Shown piece by piece: positions 13,401-23,700 of a stretch of 64,000 nucleotides of DNA (positions are counted from its first letter, which is position 1; every line of letters starts with the position of its first letter). The position numbers and the translations under genes are program-made. The notes below the pieces were generated by a model. The model was not told the origin of the DNA. It saw only the letters and a list, made by a program, of their open reading frames with translations, and ran no database searches. The stretch spans positions 41,163,351-41,227,350 of the forward strand of contig CP141140.1 of assembly GCA_035235625.1 (NCBI GenBank), read 5' to 3'. This DNA is from Saururus chinensis (taxonomy: Eukaryota; Streptophyta; Magnoliopsida; Piperales; Saururaceae).

Positions 13401-13670
13401 AATATCAATAAGTAGGAAATTGACCAAATGCCCCTTGGGTTAAGGGTAAAGCAATGAGTAAACCAAGGTTGATTCACGGGGTTGACGACCCATAAAATGT
13501 CACAAACCTTGCCATGAATCCATGACATCATAGAGTACCCATGATATTAGTTCTAAATTGATTTGATTTCAAGAAGACCCTAAACAAAATAACAAAAATA
13601 CCCCTATGCATACTAGCCTTTATCTACTTGGATGGATTAGTGAATCAAATTGGGAGTTGTACCCTTAAAA
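10454..13670 (-). mobile_element. LTR-family copy A (gypsy-like), interrupted by a nested LTR
   Basis: The left end is TGTCACACCCCACC. Read on the minus strand this block follows the copy at 29.2-31.66 kb in order: the region 13620-13200 matches about 29215-29700, 13190-13020 matches about 30660-30790 (shared phrase taggccttccttctta), and 10900-10454 matches about 31200-31650 (shared phrase caggtgctcaggatgactta). The intervening stretch 11237-13008 is a separate nested insert. The minus strand is given because it aligns in that direction to the plus-strand copy at 30 kb; true transcriptional direction is not known. The right boundary is approximate. It is a fossil repeat without gag or pol. 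Confidence 0.5.
11237..13008. mobile_element. Nested solo LTR with perfect 5-bp duplication
   Basis: Begins TGTTACAACCTG and ends TTGGGTTGTTACA, so the termini are TG/CA and form a near-perfect short inverted repeat. It is flanked by ATAAT at 11232-11236 and again at 13009-13013. When the element and one copy of ATAAT are ignored, the flanks line up with the uninterrupted relative near 30790-30850, which supports the boundaries independently. There is no coding capacity; a 110-codon minus-strand open frame at 12061-12393 contains a short internal repeat and no known domain. Its nested position makes it younger than the repeat it sits in. Confidence 0.8.
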
Positions 13671-13689
13671 GGCGATGACATAAAATATG

Positions 13690-14976
13690 TAATAGTTTTT
13701 TTTGCTTAATGATGTTTTATTGAATTAACACCATATATTATGTGATTAGTTATGCTTATGATGGTGGATAGATATTGGAGCCTTGATTCTCTCAAGTCCA
13801 AGTTTTAATGCTATTTCCACATGCATGTGCACAAGTTCAGTTGGATTCTTCTTGTCTAGGTTTGGATGATGTTTATCCAAAAATTTATGATGTTTTAATG
13901 GTTTTGCTATGTCTCTTGCATGAAACTAGCAAAACATTATTATGATATAGTATGATCACTTATGCTTGTATGCATGTAATAATTCAAATATGAAATCATG
14001 CCTCATGCATCATGGAAATTATTTGTAAACTATGTTTAATAGTGATTAGTTGTACGTTTATGAAGTTTTTAGGATTAATCATATTGGGTTTTGAATAAAT
14101 CAATTTATGTCTGAAAGGGCGGGGTTTTCGATCCGAGAGGGTCGGGTTTTACATTCCAAAAGGACATGTTTATCCTCCCCTTGTGAGATGACTGAAAGGC
14201 ATATACTATTGTGACATTTCAAACTCTGCTATGGGATTATTTGGTCATGCTCATGTGCATCAGCTTGATTAGGAAATTTTACATCTCCAATTTTGAATGC
14301 TAGGTTCATGTATTAGGTAACAAGTAATAATATTTTTAGTTACTTCGGTTTTACCCTCTTGTGTCACACCTTTGTTGAATTCTTAAGATTATTTACACCG
14401 GATTGTTGTATAAGGCTTTTGGATGCACTTTTGAGATATATTTACACCATTTTTGTTTAAGGATTTGATATGCTTCTTGACATGAGCCCTACGGTGTTAA
14501 CTAATCTTGTGAAATTTTAAAATATTATTGGGCTTTGCTCACCGTTATTTTATTTTATGAATCCTTCAAGATACCTTGTGTGATTATGCCACGTAGGTGC
14601 TTAGGATGACTTATTTAGTGAGTAGGACTAAAAATTAAAGTGATGCTAAGTGGGGATAGGATTCTCCTAGGGAATAGTTATGAATAAATAAATTGAATGA
14701 ATTTTGAAAGACTTCTTAATTACAAAAATAGTAGTTTATTTTCATTGATGGTAGATTTCTCTTGTAGTTTAAAGGCATAGAATATTTATTATGTCATTGC
14801 ATTCAAAATTTTGTGTAAGAATGCTTAGCACTATTCTTAATAGTAGTTCAATTTCTTTTATATTCTCCGATTTATTTTTAAATGAAGCAGTGGCTTGGCT
14901 GTGTATTTTGATTTGACCCGGGCTTGGGTTAAAAGTTGTCGTGTCCTCTTGCTGGTTTGGGTCAAGGGGCGTGACA
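13690..14976 (+). mobile_element. LTR-family copy C (gypsy-like), opposite orientation to copy A
   Basis: Ends GGGGCGTGACA at 14976, the inverted form of the TGTCACACCCC start of copy A. It aligns on the plus strand with 30050-31660: the phrases gaaagggcggggttttcgatcc (near 14115) and gaaagggtggggttttctatcc (near 30484), then ggtgcttaggatgacttattt (near 14597) and ggtgctcaggatgacttatttt (near 31269) occur in the same order. It appears shortened at its left end. Fossil; no coding sequence. Confidence 0.5.
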
Positions 14977-15222
14977 CTACGACTTCCTCTTCCCCATAGG
15001 CTTCCTTTGCACCGGTTGGGCTTAGTTACGTACTCCACATATATTTCTATTCTTTCTCCTTGTATTATAATAGTACAATAGTTTGTTTCTATTCTTCCTA
15101 GTGGTTTCTTGTTTTTGTATGATGAAAAAGATATGATGGTTAGAAGGATATTAAGTATAGGGTAAAAGATGTAGAAGAAATGAGGAGCACTATTATCATT
15201 CTGAAAGGATTAGGGAGAATAT
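14977..15222. other. Linker before the hAT element
   Basis: No gene is visible. The last eight bases (15215-15222, GAGAATAT) are the left target duplication of the hAT element that follows. Confidence 0.5.
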
Positions 15223-15449
15223 TAGGGCTGTAAATGAGCCGAGCTAGCTCGTGAGCAAACTTGGCTCGAGTTAAACTTGACTCGAATCAGGCTTAACTCG
15301 AACTCGATTCGAGCTCGAATAAGTTCAAGCCGAGTTTGGGCCGACCCCTGCTCAACTTGGTTCGGCTCGAATAAAACTCGAACTCGATGCTACTCAACTC
15401 GACCTCGAGCTCGAACTCGAACTCGAATATAATTTTAAAATTATATATA

Positions 15450-15453
<4 letters not shown>

Positions 15454-15497
<44 letters not shown>
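15454..15497. repeat. (TA)n microsatellite inside the hAT element
   Basis: About 22 uninterrupted TA units, preceded by a mixed AT run. Confidence 0.9.
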
Positions 15498-15500
<3 letters not shown>

Positions 15501-15548
15501 TATTTTATATAAACATAATTGTTAATTTAAATACATATTTATAACATA

Positions 15549-15635
15549 ATCCCTCCATTCTTAGATTAATAGCTTTATTTGATTAGTTCATTTTGAAAAA
15601 TTTAATTGAGTTATTAATCTAAGACGAATGAAATA
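15549..15635. mobile_element. Small Stowaway-like hairpin inside the hAT element
   Basis: The stretch starts with ccctccattcttagattaat and ends with the imperfect inverse attaatctaagacgaatg, enclosing a short AT-rich loop. The ccctcc-type end and the small hairpin resemble Stowaway (Tc1/mariner-derived) MITEs, but at under 90 bp and with imperfect ends it may instead be part of the host hAT element. Confidence 0.35.
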
Positions 15636-16315
15636 TATAAAATGACATATAATCACATATTTATACACTAATACTATGTATCGTATTGATATATGAGACC
15701 CATTTATATGAGTCAAGGCTCACTTATGACAATGTGAGTATAGATGTCATACATCATCATATTACGATATAAGAACACACATAACTTGGGAGGTAAATTA
15801 GTTTATGTCTTCTTGTGTATTTGGATCTAGATCTTGCCTAAATAATTTTTTATTTTTTACATTTTTTTTAGTGATTATATGTACATAAAGAGAGAAAAGT
15901 AATAATGTTGCATTTTTTTAGCATATGTAACTAAAACTTATTTGTCATAGTTTTCTTCTTTCATAGTGACTATAATCAAATATTCACGGTGTAGTCGTAA
16001 TACTTGTTGAAGTATATTAATTAATATTTAATACTAAAAGTATATTAGTATATATGATACTTCATATACTTTATATTTATATATAGATTATTTTTATTTT
16101 TTTAGTTTGAGCCCAGTTCGAGCCAAGGCTTATGATTCACTTATTCAAGTTCGAGCTCGAGCTCGAGCCAAGCTTTGGATTTCTAAATCAAGCTGAGCTC
16201 GAGTTAAAAAGTTCGAGTTTATTCGAGCTTCGAGCCGAGCTTTAGCAATTTGAGCTCGAGCCGAAACAGCCTAATACTCGGCTCAGCTTGGCTCGTTAAC
16301 ACCCCTAGAGAATAT

Positions 16316-18070
16316 GGAAGGATTAAACAAAATCTTACATAGTTTCAGCTATCCATGTTGATTTTCTAGGTAACTTAAAAATTGGAAAACAAGAAATTTT
16401 CTCAGCTTTTTGCAGTAATTCTAAAGCTTAGATAATTCAAACTATTATCAAAGAGTTCATCATGTTTCCCGTCTTACTATCTTACAAGGATTTGACTGTG
16501 GTGAGACATACTTTCATCCTTTCCTATGCATGCAATTAAACATGATGAAGCTACTAGGTTTCAAGAAACTTGCCATTGTTTATCAACCTACTGGTAAGAT
16601 TGGTTAAGAAATACAACCCTTTTGATGTGACAAACTTTCCAGCATTCATCTTAAAATACTTTAAAGTTTTAAAAAATGTCTTTTAGGAACTTTAATATAT
16701 ATGTGAAAGTTTGAGCCCAAAGCATATTTATAGATTAGAGCAAAAGATGACCTTCTACCGTAAGATTGTGGCAAGTGGAATGCTTCTCAACTCTTTCTAA
16801 CGGTTAATTTTATTACAATTTGTAATAGTTTCCCACTCATCCAGCTTAATAGTCTCATATCTTCCATATCTTTTTCATGTGGTCTTTGAGTTGACTTACT
16901 CATTGTCCCATATAATATTGGTGGTCTCATTGTCAACTTATAAAATTCTTCCTACAAATTGCTATGTATCAATCTCGATTGATGCTAATGTATATGCTAG
17001 TGAAGATCATGTTTCTAGTTAAACTTGTATTGAAAAACACATGTTTTAATTAACTGGCAATGACCTCGTCAACTAATGAAGATAGTAAGTAGTTGATAGT
17101 TAGAGACAAGATAATGGTAAAAGAATAAATTCAACATCGTTTCTTCTTACACCCATAGAGTAGTTGCATATTTCATGTGTTTTCAAGTTGCTTGTTTGCT
17201 TCTGTGACATTTCTTTTACGTGCTAACATCTTTTAAGAAGAACAACAACACATTATTTATTCTTTAGTACATTATAATTGATGCCTATCAAATGTTGTAG
17301 ATTGCAAAAGGGTCATCCTACTTTATTTGAAAATTATAAAAGTCTAGTATTTTTTTTCAAAAGAAGCATGCAAATCTACATATTCTTACCGAACATATTA
17401 TTTTAATATATTCATGGTGCAATTTATGTAGATACGAGAAAGTTGCTCAGTGACCAATCTTATTATGATACTATAATTCATTCTCCGATAGAGTACACTG
17501 TTGTCTTTATGATTATAATTCTTGCATTTAATTTCTGATGGCATATTTTTCATATTTCTATTCAACTCTAGTTATTTAATTACACAAGTATTCCATATAT
17601 TGTTCTTAGAATAATTTTTTTTAATTTTTTGCATCAATTGTTTAGTTTCCCATATGTACTCTGACATGTAATAATTGATGAACTGCATATGTCAAAGAAT
17701 GGAAATGATCTTCAAGTCCAAGACCCAAACAGTTCTTTGGTGAGGCTGTCTCAGGTCATTATGGAGCGCTTATTCTTCACTTAGAAATTGTCTTCTTTAT
17801 TCCCTAAGTACAATCTTTGGTAAAGCAAACAAGTTTCTAAAAGAAGATTCAACGGTTTGCTTGCATGTGGCTATGCCTTTTCTAGTCATAGGCCAAGGGG
17901 GGCTACAGTTTTACTCATAAATATAAAATAAGCTTATATATTACTGTAAATATGCATGAATACTTGAACACATTAATCATCACAATGTGGCTTTGTTTTA
18001 TTGCTCCTTCTAGGTAGCATTATTGTGATGAAGTTGGAAGCACTTGTTCATTTTGACATGAATCAAATGA
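16316..18070. other. Gene-free stretch with weak retroelement-like phrases
   Basis: AT-rich with stops in every frame. Around 16560-16600 a plus-strand phrase reads similarly to the YHPQT-type end of gypsy integrases, but it is too short and worn to call. No splice-linked exons or RNA genes were seen. Confidence 0.35.
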
Positions 18071-19880
18071 TGTTTACAAGCCCATGGTTATGTGCAGGTG
18101 TGATATTAGTTGTTTTGGGGGGACTCTTTTTTGGTACATGCTGAAATTATGTTCACTAGAAGATGCAATACATGAATACATACAACCCATCATATCTTCA
18201 TTGACTGCTTTTCTTACAAATGTAGGAGTGCTATGAAACCAATAGCAAGAGAATCCGCCAAGATCATAATTTACCAACTGGTTTGCTGGTTGATTTTATT
18301 TCCTATATACATGCTGAATCTTTGATCCTTGCAATGTAAATATATAGGTCTTTATCTTTCTTACAAGATCACTAATAGACCATGGAACTTCATCATTGTT
18401 TCGATTAGAAATTAAATGACTAATAGTACTAGAATCGCCCTGAATAACCAATTTATGTATCTGAAAAAAATAAGCAAGTTTGAGTCCAGTCAAACATGCA
18501 TAAGCTTCAACAATAATGGAAGACAGAAAACAAAGTTTTATTGAGAAACCAACCAGAAAATGGCCAAAGCAATCCCGAAGGAAACTACCCACATCAGATC
18601 GGCCACTCCTACATTGAAAGGTACCATCAAAATTCAAACAAAACTAGTCATTCGAAGGAGGTACCACCTCAGAAAATTTTCAGATTTGAGATGAATCATA
18701 TGTCCAGAATTGTCATACTTATGTTAACCTATATTTAATTGTTGAAGAATACATTTAAATCTGTGACTTATCTCTATGTTGAAAAATTATCTTATCCCTA
18801 GCATTCCATATGAGCCTCATGATAATAAAAAAAGCCTCTTCAATAGGAATTGAGTTTGAAAGATGGCGAGTAGTGATCTGGTTTAACATAAGATGTTTAA
18901 TATACTCAATAAGACTAGCATCGCACTGGGCAATGCGGAGATGAGAACACTTAAGCCATACTTTTCTTATAAAACCACATATTAAGAATGTATGATCAAG
19001 AGATTCCTCCTCCATATATAGCACATAAACACAAACAAAAAGTTTTTTATTCAATCTATGACTAAGTATATCAGCTGTTACAAGGCCAATGGAACATGCT
19101 TTCCAGACCGAATGTTTAATGCGATGAGGAACTAGAACATGCCACAAGTTTGAGATAAATTTGCAATTAGTATGTAAGAAGAAAAAACAGAGAATTTACC
19201 TATAGAAGTTATCTCCAAATTTGCTTATCTTCCTCAACATCGATGATAGGAATGGTAGCATATTTGATATGCAACATTAGGCCGCCGAGAGGATTAACTA
19301 GATCAACATCCCACCTTTTTAAATTTTGGTTGATAAATTGACATAGGCGAGTGTCATTAGGTAATGAAAAGCATGGGAGAGAGGAAGCTTAACATCAGGT
19401 AACTGTTGATCCTCAAAAAATAGAAATTGACAAACCATTTGCAACCTGCCAAGCTAATCCTGCTATGAGAGAATGAACTAATCTAGCAAGGCGTTTCCGA
19501 TAGAAACTGTGCATGGCTTTCTCCATTGCAGACAATATTAAAAGAGATACTTTATGTACAGACATAATATGTAAAGGAAGTGAGGACAAGGTAGATTTAA
19601 TCAGAGTTACTCTGCCTGTTTGACTGAGTCAATGGGCTTTCTAATCTGACAGTTTAGAGTGCACTTTAGATATAAGCTCTTGGCCATGCGACTTTCTCAA
19701 CACCCTTGAAGTGACAGGAGCTCCCAAATATTTGCTGATTCCATAGTCCTTTAACATTACCTCTACGTTTAGCTCTCAGAGAACTACATACACTACGGCT
19801 GTATTGAATTTTAGTTTTACCAAGATTGAGCTCCAACCCACTCACCTTGCGATAATTGCATATTCTTTGCATTAGTTTTT

Positions 19881-21860
19881 GAGGAATGTGCTAAAATGAC
19901 CCTTAAATATAATGCATTGCACAAGATGTCTCCTATTTTTAATTAATACACAAAATGATACTATGCACATGTAAACCATAGTAAACATCCACGCAAGGCA
20001 TAAATTATCTAAAATACTTTTTTCCTCATTTCCTTCCTTTTAACTTCAAGTTTCCCATTTCCACCACTAGTACCACCGCCTACACTACTAACTTTGCCGT
20101 CTTCGCCACTCGCTCAGTTTAATCTGATTTTGTTTTCACCTTCAGCTTTACCTTCTCTGCCACTGTCGCATTCTCTTCCTCCCCTCTGCTGCCACCTCTT
20201 CCTCTACTTTTTCATTCTCCTCCTCCTCCTCCTCCTCCTCTTTCTTTTCCTCCTCTCCTCCCCCTTCACCTTCTCCTCCTCTTCCTCCTCTCCTTCTCTT
20301 TCTCTCTCTTCTATCCTCTCTTATTCTCTCCTCCTCCCCTCCTCTCTATCCACCTCCCCTTTTCCTCCTCGATTGCCTCCTCTTCCTCCCTGCCGGAATC
20401 TAACAAAATTGGTTATATAATAGTTGGTGGAACTATTAAAATTTTGATGTTTTTTATCTATAAGCTCAAATCTTAGAAAATGAACCCATAAACATGTTAA
20501 AATACTAAAAAGCAATAATAGGTTTTATTTGTACTTGATTCTATGCTTTTCTTAATGCTAACCCAAACCTCGTACGAATAGTCGACGACTGACCATCAAT
20601 GACAATCAGATTTGTTACAATAAAGGGGATATAAGAAACATTATGAGTGATAATGTCTCCCTAAGTCTTTACTATGAACTATCTTAACAAACTACATAGA
20701 AAAAATAAAAGTAAAACAAATTTTAGACATGCAACTTTTGATTGTTGGCTGTCTTGATTATCAATTGTTAGCTGTCGAATGCCCTTACTATCAACTTTTA
20801 TGCATTAATAAAAGTTGGTATGTGTCAGATAAGAAGATTCTCACTTTCGGCGTATGAGAAAAAAGTAGTATCTAGCTCTTGGCATTATGATAGTTGATAG
20901 TTGAGAGAAGAAGATTCTCACTTTCGGCGTGTGAGAAAAAAGTAGTATCTAGCCCTTGGTATTATGATAGTTGATAGTTGAGAGAAGAAGATTCTCACTT
21001 TCGGCGTGTGAGAAAAAGTAGTATCTAGCCCTTGGCATTATGATAATTGATAGTTGATAGTTGAGACATTCAACAGTTGATAACCAAAAGTGGCAATCAT
21101 ATGTTTAAAAATTACTTTATTTTTATTTTATTTTTGTTGTTTGTTAAGATAATGCATTATAAATATATTAGGGAGACATTGTCACTCATAATGTTATTTT
21201 AAGTCTCCTTTATTGTAATAAATTTGATTATCAACTCTCGACTGTCAGTACGAGGTTTGGGTTAGCATTAGAGAAAGCTTAGAATCAAGTACAAATAAAA
21301 CTCACTCATGATTTTGAGTAGTTTAATATATTTATGGGTTCATTTTTTCAGATTTGAACTTGTAGATGAAAAAATCAAAATTTTAATCGTTCCATTGGCT
21401 TGTTTATAATCGAACTTGTTAGATTTCGGCAAGGAGGAAGAGGAGGCAACCGAGGAAGAAAATTGGAGGATGATAGAAAGGAGGGGAGGAGGATTAGAGA
21501 ACGAAAAGAAAACAAAGAGGTGGTAGAAGAGGGGAGGAAGAGAAGGTGATGGTGGGGGAAAAGATAAAGACAAAATTGGATGAAATAGAGCCGGTGGCGA
21601 AGACAACGAAGTTAGTGGTGGATGTGGTAGAACTAGTGGCCGAGGCATCAGAGCCGGTGTCAGAGATAGTGAAGCTGAAGCCAGAGGTGGTAGAAATGAG
21701 AAACAAAGACTGGGAGAAGCTAAAAGGAATGAAATAAAAAAAGAGCATTTTAGACAATTATGCCATGTGTAGGAGACATAGGGCCATTTTGTGTTTACTT
21801 GAAAGTTGAAGACATTTTGTGTAGTACATTGTATTTGAGGGCCATTTTAGCGCATTCCTC
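19881..21860. mobile_element. Long-TIR foldback transposon (Mutator-like, non-autonomous)
   Basis: The ends are inverted: left GAGGAATGTGCTAAAATGAC, right (complemented) GAGGAATGCGCTAAAATGGC. The flanks TTAGTTTTT (19872-19880) and TTATTTCTT (21861-21869) are 9-bp target duplications matching at seven positions. Dropping the element and one duplication joins the LINE frame as GCKEI-MQRIC, confirming the boundaries. The inverted arms run almost the whole length, about 19881-20815 against 21860-21040, and include a CTCCTC-rich block whose complement is the GAGGAAG block at 21420-21540. The loop holds a 77-bp tandem array. Nine-base duplications and long arms fit Mutator-like elements. There is no transposase gene; open frames in the arms (20094-20420 and complements) are low-complexity. 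Confidence 0.85.
20831..21060. repeat. 77-bp tandem array at the foldback loop
   Basis: The marker aagaagattc recurs at 20831, 20908 and 20985, an exact 77-bp period, with about three nearly identical units containing tttcggcgt and tatgatagttgatagttga. It sits at the tip of the hairpin formed by the surrounding inverted arms. Confidence 0.9.
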
Positions 21861-22289
21861 TTATTTCTTTGCATCCCCTTGATCTGGCTTGGAGAAACAC
21901 AACTAAGTCATCAGCATACATCAAGTGATTAATTGGGATAGCCTCCTTACATATACAGATTCTCTTCATTGAGCTAATACCCTCCCCTTCTAACAACATA
22001 CTAGAAAGCAACTGCTGGACTAAAAGAAACATATTTGGTGATAAAGGATCACCTTGTGGCAGTCCTTGCTGTGGATAAAAGACTTTACCTGGGCTATCCT
22101 TAATTAAAATGCTATAGGGAACGGAAGCTACACTAAACATGATTAGTTGAACCCAATGATGATGAAAGCCAAATTTAATAAGAATTTTCTTCAAGAAAGA
22201 CCGTTTGATAGGCCTTAACGATGTCAAATTTGACTGCAACAAGTCCATGATGCTTTAGTTGGAGATGCTGGCACTTAATTATTTTGCAC

Positions 22290-23700
22290 AATTACTGTCA
22301 AAGTAACACCTCATTCGTTAAAGAAACCACCAACGCAGCAGCTCCCACATAGATGAACCTCAGCTTTAAATCTAGGTTCTGTGAATAGCGACAGGCACAC
22401 TAATCTTGAGAGAATAATACCACATATCTCCACAATGTAACCACCAACAAAACGCTTTTACCCTAGAGTTTCAAGACAGTTTAGATGCCACCAAAGAAGG
22501 ACATAGCATGTTGGAACTCAATTTCATTGTGGCGCTTTTACCCTACTCTCTATGACAAGAGCCTTTGACAAAAAAATATTGATCGAACAAACCTCAAGAC
22601 GGCAACATGGGAATGACAGCTACATCATCATCCCTTTCAGCTTCTAATGTTCTTTTATCGTTTCGGCTGAAATGCAACTCCAATGATGGTTTAGACATCT
22701 TAGATATAGGAGATGAAAAAATGTTGAAGAGGAACATCATCCACAAATTGAAAAGTTGTTGCGTGAGACATTGAGTCCTTGGGAATTGCAGGCCATTCTG
22801 CCATGGGCTCTCATTGACTTACTCGAAACTTAACATATGCAGCAATTCAGGACATGCATATGCAAAATTTCTCCTTTCTTTTATAAATGCATCATTAGCA
22901 GGAGTACTACCCCGTAGAATCTTTACAATAATGCATCAGCCTCTAGAGTTTTTATGAGGTCCAACAGCCTTTCAACAGATAATATTTTTTTCCAAATTGT
23001 CTAAAATAATATAAAATTAGATGCACCCGGACATATATGCCATGGTTCCTTGTGACTGGCAGCTCTACACGGGAAGCCAATTTAGCATATAAGCATCCAT
23101 TTTTCTTGTGCATTACTTATATTTTTATAGAAATGTAGGAAATTAGGTGGTGACTTGGGAACCGTAAGATCAAGGACTCCCTGAACATAGGCAAGGCATT
23201 GTGAGACAAAAGGTCAAGAACCCACTAAACCAAGAAGATATTAGGTGCAAGATAAAAGAACATATGAGACATATGTAGTGTAAATGACTAAGTTCGTTGA
23301 TTAAAACTATGTCAAAACTTTATGTATGTAATTAATGTTAAGAAACTGATTGTATTTAGTTGTAGTTGAGTCAGGTTTGGAATTGATAAACTTGAAAAAG
23401 TGTTGAAGGTAAAAGAGGTTTATTAAGTATATACTATGATACAAAATGTCACTTGAAAGAGTTTCAGAAGTGATTTTGAAAGTTTTAGACTGAATTAGGA
23501 AAAATTGGCAAAATTATAAATTAACTGTGTAATCATTCGATCACTACAATATACAAAGGACAAATTGATCGATCGGTTATAAATTGTAGTACAGAACAAT
23601 GTTGAATTGATTGGTCACTTCAGTAAATGATCAATTAACACTTGAAATAGTCCTTTATAAAAATAAACTAAGAGTTTATTGATCGATCAACCTACTAACT
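22290..23700. other. Gene-free stretch upstream of the LINE
   Basis: May include worn 5' LINE sequence near 22290-22350 but no frame can be followed. The remainder is AT-rich, with atcgatcaatt-type motifs from about 23540 that belong to the LTR that follows. Confidence 0.35.

Larger units (their letters stand above)
15223..16307. mobile_element. Non-autonomous hAT element
   Basis: The ends are inverted: the left starts TAGGGCTGTAAATGAGCCGA and the right end, complemented, starts CTAGGGGTGTTAACGAGCCA. An exact 8-bp duplication GAGAATAT flanks it (15215-15222 and 16308-16315), the hallmark of hAT transposases. Both subterminal regions, about 15230-15430 and 16100-16290, are crowded with GAGCTCGA/TCGAGC-type motifs, which is typical of multiple transposase-binding sites. 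The centre is AT-rich with a (TA)n tract and no open frame, so movement would have depended on a transposase encoded elsewhere. Confidence 0.85.
18074..22290 (-). mobile_element. L1-type LINE ORF2 relic, split by a foldback element
   Basis: Minus-strand pieces give, in order, a reverse transcriptase, a zinc-binding segment and an RNase H, the layout of plant L1 LINEs. At 22250-21870 the RT shows motif A (KFDIVKAY), motif B (LPQGDPLSP) and motif C (MYADDLVVF). After the inserted foldback (19881-21860) the frame resumes with MQRICNYRKVSGLELNLGKTK at about 19872-19800. The zf-RVT-like segment lies near 19147-18950 (HSVWKACSIGLVTADILSHR, then H and C residues). An RNase H-like domain follows at 18637-18230 (MNFDGTF, VIQGDSSTISHLI, then a NQ..DWLAN-type tail). 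The reading frame is broken several times and much of the middle is lost to change. No 5' region with ORF1 is recognised beyond 22290, so the copy is probably 5'-truncated. Confidence 0.75.

Noticed and set aside
16440-16620. Phrases resembling the end of a gypsy integrase
   Set aside because: Only one short, worn match to the YHPQT region, with no neighbouring pol domains; too weak to call an element.
20094-20420. 108-codon plus-strand open frame rich in Ser, Leu and Pro
   Set aside because: Lies in the CTCCTC-rich arm of the foldback element; low-complexity reading of simple sequence, mirrored by open frames in the opposite arm.
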